From RPQJ01 sp963754535 (GTDB taxonomy: Bacteria; Pseudomonadota; Gammaproteobacteria; Steroidobacterales; Steroidobacteraceae): a stretch of 64,000 nt of DNA. Shown here piece after piece: positions 54,201 through 61,895 of this stretch. The stretch lies in contig CAVWGG010000008.1 of the NCBI GenBank assembly GCA_963754535.1, positions 157,489 through 221,488 on the forward strand. Reading direction: 5' to 3'. Each line of letters opens with the position of its first letter. The first letter of the stretch is position 1. A program made the position numbers and the translations under genes. The notes under the pieces were generated by a model that saw nothing but the letters and a program-made list of their open reading frames with translations, did no database searches and was not told where the DNA came from.

Positions 54201-55361
54201 GTGAATTTCCAGCTCACCGATGAACAGCGCTCGCTGCAGGAAGCCGCGCGCAACTTTGCCCGTGCGAAACTGCCGGACATCGCCAGGGAATGCGAGGAAA
54301 CCAACCACGCGCCCGACAAGGCGGTCGTCAAGGAATTCGCCGAGATGGGATTCCTGGGCATCAACGTGCCCGAACGCTACGGCGGCCTCGGCCTCGGCAA
54401 CGTCGAGGCGCTGCTCGTGCTCGAGGAGTTCGGCAAGATTTCATCCGCCGTGGGTTTCCCGGTGTTCGAGTCCTGCGTCGGCCCCGTGCGCGCCATCGAG
54501 CGCTTTGCTTCCGAATCGCTGAAGCAGCGCGTCGTTCCCGCGGTTTGCCGCGGTGAAATCCAGGTCGCCGTGTCGATGTCGGAGCCGCAGGCCGGCTCCG
54601 CGCTCACCGACCTGACGACGCGGGCGGAGACTCGCGGCGACAAGGTCGTGCTGAACGGCACCAAGCGCTGGTGCTCGGGCGGCGGTCATGCCGATGGCTA
54701 CGTCGTGTACTGCCGCATGTCCGAGGACGAAGGCGCGCGGGGCATCGGCGCCGTCTACGTTGAGAAAGACACCAAGGGCGTGACGTTCGGCAAGCCCGAG
54801 AGCCTGATGGGTTTTCGCGGCGTGCCCTCCTCCGACATCTACTTCGACAATGCCGCCGTGCCTGCCGACAACATCGTCGTGCCGGCCGGCGGCTTCAAGA
54901 AGCTGATGGAAGCGTTCGACCTGGAACGCTGCGGCAACGCGACCATGGGCCTGGCCCAGGCTTCGGGCGCGCTCGAGGACGTGATCGAGTACGTGCAGGA
55001 GCGCGAGCAGTTCGGCAAGCACCTGATCGAGTTCCAGGGCGTGCAGATCAAGCTCGCCGAAATGAAGATGCGTGTCGAAGCCGCGCGACTGCTGATCCAC
55101 CGCGCCGCGTCGAACGCGCAGAACGGCCTGCCGAGCATCCTCGATTCGTCGCTCGCCAAGTGCTTCGCGAACGAGATCGCGCGCGAAGTGTGCGGCCACG
55201 CCGTGCAGCTCATGGGTGGATACGGCTACTCGCGCGAGTACCCGATGGAACGACGCCTGCGCGATGCGTGGGGCTGGGGCATCGCGGGCGGCGCGATCGA
55301 CATCCAGAAGGTCAACATCGCAGGCGCGCTCGTCGGCCGCCGCTTCGACCAGAGGCGCTGA
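54201..55361 (+). CDS. Acyl-CoA dehydrogenase family protein (Glu at the isovaleryl-type position)
   Basis: This 386-residue FAD enzyme oxidises an acyl-CoA to the enoyl-CoA. FAD/substrate blocks are VSMSEPQAGSALTDLTTRA, NGTKRWCSGGGHADGYVVY, LMGFRGVPSSDIYFDN and the C-terminal CGHAVQLMGGYGYSREYPMERRLRDA. The usual catalytic Glu in YEGT is absent: the equivalent run is IAGGA (361-365). Instead Glu242 lies in AFDLERC, the position used by isovaleryl-CoA and long-chain dehydrogenases. GTG 54201 is chosen with AGGAG 9 bases upstream. It sits between ferredoxin and CoA-transferase genes. Confidence 0.9.
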   Translation: MNFQLTDEQRSLQEAARNFARAKLPDIARECEETNHAPDKAVVKEFAEMGFLGINVPERYGGLGLGNVEALLVLEEFGKISSAVGFPVFESCVGPVRAIERFASESLKQRVVPAVCRGEIQVAVSMSEPQAGSALTDLTTRAETRGDKVVLNGTKRWCSGGGHADGYVVYCRMSEDEGARGIGAVYVEKDTKGVTFGKPESLMGFRGVPSSDIYFDNAAVPADNIVVPAGGFKKLMEAFDLERCGNATMGLAQASGALEDVIEYVQEREQFGKHLIEFQGVQIKLAEMKMRVEAARLLIHRAASNAQNGLPSILDSSLAKCFANEIAREVCGHAVQLMGGYGYSREYPMERRLRDAWGWGIAGGAIDIQKVNIAGALVGRRFDQRR

Positions 55362-55364
55362 CTC

Positions 55365-56552
55365 ATGGCGGTGCTGGCCGGAGTGCGTGTGCTCGACTTC
55401 GGCCGCTATGTCGCGGGCCCCTATTGCGCCACGCTGCTCGGCTACCTGGGCGCCGAGGTGATCCGGATCGAGAAGCGCGATGGCGGCGAGGATCGCTACA
55501 TTGCGCCCATCGCCGAATCCGGCGAGGGCGGCGTGTTCTTCCAGACCGCGTGCAACAAGAAGTCACTGACGCTCGACCCGGCCAGTGCGCAGGGTCGTGA
55601 AATCGTGCAGCGACTGGTGCGGACCGCCGATGTCGTCGTCGCCAACCTGCCGCCGTCCGGCCTGAAGTCGCTCGGGCTCGATTACGTAAGCCTCAAGGCG
55701 ATACGCGCCGACATCATCCTGGTGACGCAGTCGTCGTTCGGCGACGACGGTCCGCTAGCCGAGCGCGGCGGCTTCGATGGTGTTGGACAGGCGATGTCCG
55801 GTGCGATGTACATGACCGGAACACCGGGCCATCCGGTCAAGTCCGCGGCGCCTTACGTCGACTATTCGACGGCCGTGCTCTCCGCGTTCGGCACGCTCGC
55901 GGCGCTGATGCAGCGCGCGCAGACTGGCCAAGGCCAGGAAGTGAAGACGAACCTGCTCGGCACGGCGATGGCCGTGTTCGGCTCGCACCTCGCCGAACAG
56001 AGCGCCCTCGGTATCAATCGTTTGCCGACCGGAAACCGGGTGCAGACGTCCGCACCCTCGGACGTGTTCACGACGCGCGATGGCCACATCCTCACGCATA
56101 CGGTCGGCAATGGCCTGTTCCGCCGCTGGGCAAGGCTGATGGGCGACGCAGACCGCTGGATCAACGACCCGCGTTTCCAGTCCGACCAGTCACGTGGCGA
56201 TCACAGCGAGGACATCCTCGCCCGGATGCGGCAGTGGTGCTCGGAGCGCACGACGGACGAAGCCCTGCGCGAACTGCAGGCGGCCGGCTTGCCATCGGGC
56301 CCGGTGCAGACGCCGCAGCAGGCACTCGATCATCCGCAGGTCGCGGCGATGCAGGCCCTGCGCGCCATCACGGACTTTCCCGGCTTGCAGCGGCCCGCCA
56401 ACGTGCCGGACCTTCCGGTCAAGCTCAGCGTCTCCGGTGGCGGCATCACGCGCCGCCCGCCCCTGCTCGGCGAGCACACGGACGAAGTGCTGCGCGGCCT
56501 CGGCTATTCAAGTGCAGAAATCACCGCCCTGCGGGACGCGCGCGTGATCTGA
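55365..56552 (+). CDS. Class III CoA transferase (CaiB/BaiF family)
   Basis: This 395-residue CoA transferase has VLDFGRYVAGPYCATLLGYLGAEVIRIEKRDGGEDRY, CNKKSLTLDPASAQGREIVQRLVRTADVVVANLPPSGLKSLGLDY and FGDDGPLAERGGFDGVGQAMSGAMYMTG; the Asp in GFDGVGQAMSG aligns by position with the catalytic Asp of the family. It would move CoA between an acyl-CoA and a pathway acid. It starts three bases after the dehydrogenase stop and ends the site 3 operon. Substrates are unknown. Confidence 0.92.
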   Translation: MAVLAGVRVLDFGRYVAGPYCATLLGYLGAEVIRIEKRDGGEDRYIAPIAESGEGGVFFQTACNKKSLTLDPASAQGREIVQRLVRTADVVVANLPPSGLKSLGLDYVSLKAIRADIILVTQSSFGDDGPLAERGGFDGVGQAMSGAMYMTGTPGHPVKSAAPYVDYSTAVLSAFGTLAALMQRAQTGQGQEVKTNLLGTAMAVFGSHLAEQSALGINRLPTGNRVQTSAPSDVFTTRDGHILTHTVGNGLFRRWARLMGDADRWINDPRFQSDQSRGDHSEDILARMRQWCSERTTDEALRELQAAGLPSGPVQTPQQALDHPQVAAMQALRAITDFPGLQRPANVPDLPVKLSVSGGGITRRPPLLGEHTDEVLRGLGYSSAEITALRDARVI

Positions 56553-56570
56553 ATCGCTCGTCGCGAACGC

Positions 56571-57479
56571 TCAATCGAGCGGCGTGACCCGGTAGCCCAG
56601 GCGGGGAAAGTGCACGACGACTTCGCCGCACTGCGCGTGCTCGCGTACCACGCCGATTTCATTCCAGTCGAGCGCCACGAGGCGACCGCTGACCGCACCG
56701 CGCCGCGTGTCGTCCGGTGCAACCTCGACGCGCTTGCCGAAGGACAAGTCATGCGCATCGTCGTCGACGCAGGCGCAAGGGACAGGCCGTGACGACCGCG
56801 CGACGGCGAATGCCTCCGCCGCCGTGCACTCTAGACGCGTGCCTTCGCCCAATGCGGCGATGCGTTCCTCCCAGGCCTTCATGCGCGTCAATGGCGCGAG
56901 CAGCTCATTTACGCCCGGCACGGACGCACGCGTGAACCATGGCACCGTCCAGGCATGGATATCGATCAGGCCTGGCGCGCTGCCTGACAGGAACGCGCGA
57001 CCATCCGTCAACTGCTGCTCGATGAAGCCCGCGTGGGCGAGCATCTGCGAGCGCGCGTGTGCCAGGTCGACGCCGTCGAAGTCGATGTCGGGAAACAGGC
57101 CCTGCCGGTCCTGCCGGAACTCCGCCGGCCACATCGAACCGGTCGCACCGATGGCCATGTGCAGCCCGGCGCGGAAAAACGCGTCGGCCCACTTCACCAT
57201 GGCGTAGGTGACGCCGGCGTTGCCGTCCGGAAACAGCGACGGCTGCGGGTAGCGCGTCTCGAGTTCGCGCGCGATGCGCTGCGAATCGATGTAGACATCG
57301 GCGCCTATCTGCAGCACCGGTGTGCCGCGATAGCCACCGGTCAGCGCCAGCAGGTCGTCTTTCGGCGGCATCATGGGTGTCGTCACCGAACGCCACTCCA
57401 GTCCCTTGATGCCCAGCATGCGCAACACGCGCTGCGTGAACGGCGAAGCGTCGTAGTGGTGCAGGATCAGGTCGGTCAT
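56571..57479 (-). CDS. Glutathione S-transferase with extra C-terminal domain (copy A)
   Basis: This 302-residue protein is a GST-like fold, N-terminal thioredoxin domain ILHHYDASPFTQRVLRMLGIKGLEWRSV...GGYRGTPVLQIGADVYIDSQRIARELE then an all-alpha domain to about residue 215. It is followed by about 75 extra residues: FGKRVEVAPDDTRRGAVSG...CGEVVVHFPRLGYRV. That C-terminal module, predicted beta-rich, is not part of known GSTs I recognise and is shared with the copy at 58174. It overlaps the middle GST gene by four bases (ATGA). Substrate unknown. Confidence 0.75.
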   Translation of the reverse strand: MTDLILHHYDASPFTQRVLRMLGIKGLEWRSVTTPMMPPKDDLLALTGGYRGTPVLQIGADVYIDSQRIARELETRYPQPSLFPDGNAGVTYAMVKWADAFFRAGLHMAIGATGSMWPAEFRQDRQGLFPDIDFDGVDLAHARSQMLAHAGFIEQQLTDGRAFLSGSAPGLIDIHAWTVPWFTRASVPGVNELLAPLTRMKAWEERIAALGEGTRLECTAAEAFAVARSSRPVPCACVDDDAHDLSFGKRVEVAPDDTRRGAVSGRLVALDWNEIGVVREHAQCGEVVVHFPRLGYRVTPLD

Positions 57480-58177
57480 TGCTCGTGCTCCCGGCGTCGC
57501 TGTTCGACGGACTCAGACGTCTGCCCGTACAGGAACTGGTAGGCCTCCGCGTCTGCGCTCCGTTCGTGGCCTCTTTCGTACGCTCGTTTGGTCGCGGGCC
57601 GTTCGCGCACGGCTGCGAACCAGCGCTTCACGTCGGGAAAGTCGTCGAGTGACTGACCCTGTCGCTCGTGCGGGACGACCCAGGGCCAGCACGCGATATC
57701 CGCGATCGAGTAGTCGCCGGCGATGTACTCGCGGCCCGCGAGACGCCGCTGCAGCACGCCGTACAGACGGTTCACCTCGTCCGTATAGCGCTTGATGCCG
57801 TAAGGAACTTTCTCCGGCGCAAAGGCACGGAAATGATGGGCCTGCCCCGCCATCGGGCCAAGACCGGCGACCTGCCAGTACAGCCACTGCAGGACTTCGT
57901 ACCGGCCGCGCACGTCCTGCGGCAGCAGCTGGCCCGACTTCTCCGCGAGGTACTGCAGGATCGCGCCGGACTCGAAGACCGACAGCGGCCCGCCCGGCGC
58001 GTCGTGATCGACGATCGCCGGAATGCGGTTATTCGGGCTGATGCGCAGGAAGTCCGGTTCGAACTGCGCGCCACGCAGGATGTTCACTTCGACGATGCGG
58101 TACGGCAGGCCGCACTCCTCCAGCATCATCGGAATCTTGAGCCCGTTCGGCGACGGATAGAAATGAACGTCGATCAT
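57476..58177 (-). CDS. Glutathione S-transferase (YfcG/YghU-like)
   Basis: This 233-residue GST has the N-terminal DVHFYPSPNGLKIPMMLEECGLPYRIVEVNILRGAQFEPDFLRISPNNRIPAIVDHDAPGG, with Asn in place of the catalytic Cys/Ser/Tyr, and the C-terminal WVVPHERQGQSLDDFPDVKRWFAAVRERPA. It is of the disulfide-bond reductase (nu-class, YfcG/YghU) type, which works with two glutathiones. It overlaps both GST-like neighbours by four bases in ATGA, so the three are made as a set. Confidence 0.85.
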   Translation of the reverse strand: MIDVHFYPSPNGLKIPMMLEECGLPYRIVEVNILRGAQFEPDFLRISPNNRIPAIVDHDAPGGPLSVFESGAILQYLAEKSGQLLPQDVRGRYEVLQWLYWQVAGLGPMAGQAHHFRAFAPEKVPYGIKRYTDEVNRLYGVLQRRLAGREYIAGDYSIADIACWPWVVPHERQGQSLDDFPDVKRWFAAVRERPATKRAYERGHERSADAEAYQFLYGQTSESVEQRRREHEQ

Positions 58178-59085
58178 GCAGCCTCGACGACGTAACCGAA
58201 GCGCGGGAAGTGCACCACGACCTCGCCCGCACGGGCGTCAACGCGGCGCACGGCGATTTCGTGCAGATCCAGCGTCACCAGTTCACCCGCAACCGGAACC
58301 TTGCCGTAGTCATCCGGCGTCACCGTGACGCGCTGGCCGGTAACGAGGCCCGCAGGGTCGGTGGGACTCACGCCGGTACCTGGTGACGCTTGTGCGGCAC
58401 GCGCAATTTCCAGCGCGGCGCCGGCTTCGATCTCGCTGCGTTCGCCATGCCCGATCGCCCGCATGCGTGCTTCCCACGCGGCGACCCGCGCGAAGGGCTC
58501 CAGCAGCCCATTCATCGCCGCGACGAAACCTCGACACATCCAGAGCACGTAATACGCCGAGGCGTCCGCGAGTCCGGGACGGTCTGCCGTGAGGAATGCA
58601 CGCCCGTCGGCCAGTTGGTCTTCGAGCAGCGTCACGCTGGCGAGAACCTGCCCGAACATGTGCGGTGCCCGTGCCTGCAGTCGGTCGAAGTCCATGTGAC
58701 TGAAGAATTCGCGCCGGTCCTGCACGAGATCCGCCGGCAGCTGGTCGTTGAGTCCCATCGACAGGCCGGCGCCGGATGCAAAGAATGAATCCGCCCAGGG
58801 CGCGAGCGCATACGCCAGGCCGCTGGCGCCGCCCGGAAAGAACGTGGGCTCGGGGTAACGGCTCTCGAGCTCGCGCGCGATGCGGCTGGTGTCGCAATAG
58901 ATGTCGGCGCCGATCTGCAACACGGGTGTCTTGCGGTAGCCTCCGGTCAGCGCGGTGAGGTCAGGCTTCGGCATGACCATCGGGATCTGCACGCTCCGCC
59001 ACGCCAGTCCCTTGATGCCGAGCAGCACCCGGACTTTTTCGCCATAAGGGGACCAGTCGAAATGATGCAGGATCAGGTCACTCAC
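58174..59085 (-). CDS. Glutathione S-transferase with extra C-terminal domain (copy B)
   Basis: This 303-residue paralogue of copy A has ILHHFDWSPYGEKVRVLLGIKGLAWRSVQIPMVMPKPDLTALTGGYRKTPVLQIGADIYCDTSRIARELESRYPEP, an alpha domain, and the same extra C-terminal module ending TGQRVTVTPDDYGK...AGEVVVHFPRFGYVV. It starts at GTG 59085 with GGAGGG 8 bases upstream. It is the first leftward gene from operator site 4 with TATAGT (complement of 59118-59123) as -10. Confidence 0.78.
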   Translation of the reverse strand: MSDLILHHFDWSPYGEKVRVLLGIKGLAWRSVQIPMVMPKPDLTALTGGYRKTPVLQIGADIYCDTSRIARELESRYPEPTFFPGGASGLAYALAPWADSFFASGAGLSMGLNDQLPADLVQDRREFFSHMDFDRLQARAPHMFGQVLASVTLLEDQLADGRAFLTADRPGLADASAYYVLWMCRGFVAAMNGLLEPFARVAAWEARMRAIGHGERSEIEAGAALEIARAAQASPGTGVSPTDPAGLVTGQRVTVTPDDYGKVPVAGELVTLDLHEIAVRRVDARAGEVVVHFPRFGYVVEAA

Positions 59086-59141
59086 GCTGGCTTCCCTCCG
59101 GGCGCAGGCCGAACCCGACTATAGGGGGAAGCCATAGAAAA

Positions 59142-59159
59142 AAACAGTCACGCCTGTTT
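59142..59159. promoter_or_regulatory. Operator site 4 of the catabolic cluster
   Basis: AAACAGTCACGCCTGTTT lies between the divergent GST (59085) and Rieske oxygenase (59215) genes. TATACT (59180-59185) starts 20 bases past it on the right. On the left the minus-strand TATAGT ends 18 bases away, so a repressor here would cover both -35 regions. Confidence 0.8.
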
Positions 59160-59214
59160 CTTTTAAATCGCCCCACTCCTATACTGCGGCGGGTCAGTTC
59201 ACAGGGGTCCGACC

Positions 59215-60444
59215 ATGGACGCTGCCGCGACCGAACGATTCGTCCGCCGCTTTCTCGACGGAATGCAGTACGAGGCAAGCCGCGAAGGTCCGCCCGATGG
59301 CTTTCCGCGCTTCCCCCCGATTCCGGGCGGCCGCTACAACGATCCGGCCTTTTTCGAGGCCGAGCGCCAGGGCCTGTGGAAGCGAACCTGGCTCTACGCC
59401 TGTCACACGGACGAGTTGCCGGACGCCGGCAGCTTCATGCTCTGGACCAAGACGGGCTCGCCGATCCTCATCGTCCGCGGCAAGGATCGCAAGATCCGCG
59501 CGTTCTACAACACGTGCCGGCACCGCGGCGCGCCGCTGGTCAAGACCGACGCAGGCCGCTGCGATGGCCTCGTCTGCTCCTACCACGGCTGGACGTACGC
59601 GCTCGACGGGCAGCTGGTGAACCTGCGCGACAAGCGCGACTTCGTCGGTCTCGACATGAGCGCGCATTCGCTCGTGTCGGTGCGCTGCGAGCAGCTCGCC
59701 AACTGGGTCTTCATCAACGAAGACCCGAACGCCCGCCCGCTGCTCGAAGACCTCGGCCCGATTCCCGGTCACCTCGAGCAGTTCCAGCCTGAGTCGCTGC
59801 GCTTCATCGAGAAGCACGGCTACGACCTCAAGTGCAACGTGAAGGTGTTGCTGGACGCGTTCCTCGAAACCTATCACCTGAAGTCGATCCACCAGAACAC
59901 GGTGGACCGGTTCCTGGATCATCGCGGCACCTGCATCGCCCTCTTCCGTCACGGCCATTCGCTGATGGTCACGCCGAACCGGCGGCCCGACTGGGTCGAT
60001 CCGGGCACCGTGGGCATGCGTCGCGTCGAGACGGCGACGGTCATCTCGACCAAGAACAATCCGTCGTGGAACCTGTACCCGAACCTCGTCACGCCGATCG
60101 ACCCGTCCGGCTGCCCGTTCCTGCTGTTCTGGCCGACGGGACCGGATTCGATGCGCATCGAATGCCACTGGTTCGCGCCGGACTGGGGCGACGCCGAACT
60201 GAGCCCGCTGTGGGCCACGCGCATCGCGAACTTCGACCGCATCCTCGACGAAGACCTGCAGTTCGCCGAGAAGATCCAGAAGTCGGTCGAGTCGCCGGGC
60301 TTCCGTGGCATGACGCTCAACTACCAGGAGCGCCGCATCTACCACTGGCACGAAGAGCTCGACCGGCGGATCGAGGCGGCTGGAATCGAGATTCCAGCGC
60401 ACCTGCGCGTGCAGCCGCTGCTGGAACCGTACTACGAGACCTGA
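59215..60444 (+). CDS. Rieske non-heme iron oxygenase, alpha subunit (second)
   Basis: This 409-residue Rieske oxygenase has the [2Fe-2S] ligands Cys101-x-His103 (NTCRHRGAPLV) and Cys121-xx-His124 (VCSYHGWTYALDG) and the iron-site His221/His226 (DAFLETYHLKSIHQN). It lies directly behind site 4 and heads an operon with the HMG-CoA-synthase-like fusion, a thiolase-like gene and an SDR. Its sequence differs clearly from the alpha subunit at 46458, so the pathway has two oxygenation steps. No beta subunit is present. Confidence 0.92.
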   Translation: MDAAATERFVRRFLDGMQYEASREGPPDGFPRFPPIPGGRYNDPAFFEAERQGLWKRTWLYACHTDELPDAGSFMLWTKTGSPILIVRGKDRKIRAFYNTCRHRGAPLVKTDAGRCDGLVCSYHGWTYALDGQLVNLRDKRDFVGLDMSAHSLVSVRCEQLANWVFINEDPNARPLLEDLGPIPGHLEQFQPESLRFIEKHGYDLKCNVKVLLDAFLETYHLKSIHQNTVDRFLDHRGTCIALFRHGHSLMVTPNRRPDWVDPGTVGMRRVETATVISTKNNPSWNLYPNLVTPIDPSGCPFLLFWPTGPDSMRIECHWFAPDWGDAELSPLWATRIANFDRILDEDLQFAEKIQKSVESPGFRGMTLNYQERRIYHWHEELDRRIEAAGIEIPAHLRVQPLLEPYYET

Positions 60445-60450
60445 CCCAGG

Positions 60451-61893
60451 ATGCACGGCACAGGCATTCAGAGTTTCGGCGCGTACCTGCCGCGCCTGCG
60501 CCTGGAGCGCGCGGCAATCGTCGACGCGATGGGCTGGGCTGCAGGCCTGCGCGCCGGCAAGGCACAGGGCGCACGCAGCTACTGCGCGTGGGACGAGGAC
60601 GCATTGACCATGGCGGTCGAAGCGGCGCGTGATTGCCTCACCGGCCACGACCGCAGCGGGGTCGCCTCGCTCGTGTTCGCGTCGACGACGCACCCCTTCG
60701 CGGACCGCTGCAACGCCGGTGTCGTCGCCGAAGCGCTCGACCTTGCGCAGCGGCTCCGCACGAGCGACAGCGCGGGACACCAACGCGCGGGCGTCTCTGC
60801 GCTGCTCGATGCGCTGCGCAACGCACGCATCGACGGGCAACGGACCCTGGTCGTCGCGGCGGAGCGACGGGTCGCAAAGGCCGGCAGCGAACAGGAAGCA
60901 CGCTTCGGCCATGGCGCGACGGCAGCGCTCGTCGGAGCCGGACCCGATCTCGCGGCCGAATACGTCGCTGCAGCTTCCATGCGCGCGGACTTCGTCGACC
61001 ACTTTCGCGGCGCCGACGCAGAGTACGACTACGCCTATGAAGAGCGCTGGATCCGCGACGAGGGCTACCTGGCGCTGATGCCGCGCGCGATCGAGGCTGC
61101 GCTGGGCTCGATCGCTGCCAGCGACGTCAGGCACCTGCTCGTGCAGGGGCCGCAGCGTTTCGCGTCCGCGGTCGCCAAGGCCGCGGGCATTCGCGCCGAG
61201 GCCGTCGCCGCCGATCTGCACGCGGAGTGCGGCGACACAGGCGTCGCCCACCCGCTGCTGCTGCTCGGCACCGCGCTCGAGAAGGCGCAGGGTGGCGATC
61301 TCATCGTGCTGGCCGGGTTCGGCCAGGGTTGCGACGTCGTGGTGCTGCGGGCCACGGGTCGCGCGCCTTCGGCGGGCCGCGGCGCCAGCGGTTCGCTCGC
61401 CGCCGGCGTGCCGAATCGCGACTACGTTCGATTCCTCGCCAACTGCGGCCTCGTCGACGTCGACTGGGGCATTCGCGCAGAACGCGACAACCGCACGGCG
61501 CAACCGGCCGCCTGGCGCCATCACCGCGACGTCACGGCTTTCTTCGGCGGGCAGTGCCGTGCGTGCGGAACCGTGCAGTTCCCGCTCGCACGCGCGTGCG
61601 TCAATCCGGAATGCCGCGCTTTCGACACGCAGGATCCCGTGCAGCTTGCGGAAAAGCTGGGCCGCGTTAAGACCTACACGGAAGACTGGCTCGCAGTGAC
61701 GCGCAGCCCGCCGCACGTGTACGGCAACGTGGAACTCGAAGGCGGTGGCAACGTGTTCATCGAGTTCACGGACGTCCGGCCGGGTGAGGTCAGTGTCGGC
61801 CAGCCGGTGCGGTTCGTCTTCCGCGTCAAGGATTTCGACGGCGTGCGCGGCTTCTGGCGCTACTTCTGGAAAGCCACCCCGGTGAGGAACTGA
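60451..61893 (+). CDS. HMG-CoA synthase-like domain fused to a DUF35/OB-fold zinc-ribbon domain
   Basis: This 480-residue fusion has an N-terminal half (to about 340) with the thiolase-like fold of HMG-CoA synthase/KAS III: GIQSFGAYLPRLRLERAAI and FGHGATAALVG. The nucleophilic Cys expected before RAGT is missing: the run is DSAGHQRAGVSAL with Gln111 at that place, so it is probably not a normal condensing enzyme. The C-terminal half has a four-Cys zinc ribbon (Cys369, 372, 383, 388: CRACGTVQFPLARACVNPEC) and an OB-fold typical of DUF35. In archaea HMG-CoA synthase, DUF35 and thiolase form a complex; here two are fused and the thiolase is next door. Confidence 0.82.
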   Translation: MHGTGIQSFGAYLPRLRLERAAIVDAMGWAAGLRAGKAQGARSYCAWDEDALTMAVEAARDCLTGHDRSGVASLVFASTTHPFADRCNAGVVAEALDLAQRLRTSDSAGHQRAGVSALLDALRNARIDGQRTLVVAAERRVAKAGSEQEARFGHGATAALVGAGPDLAAEYVAAASMRADFVDHFRGADAEYDYAYEERWIRDEGYLALMPRAIEAALGSIAASDVRHLLVQGPQRFASAVAKAAGIRAEAVAADLHAECGDTGVAHPLLLLGTALEKAQGGDLIVLAGFGQGCDVVVLRATGRAPSAGRGASGSLAAGVPNRDYVRFLANCGLVDVDWGIRAERDNRTAQPAAWRHHRDVTAFFGGQCRACGTVQFPLARACVNPECRAFDTQDPVQLAEKLGRVKTYTEDWLAVTRSPPHVYGNVELEGGGNVFIEFTDVRPGEVSVGQPVRFVFRVKDFDGVRGFWRYFWKATPVRN

Positions 61894-61895
61894 AC

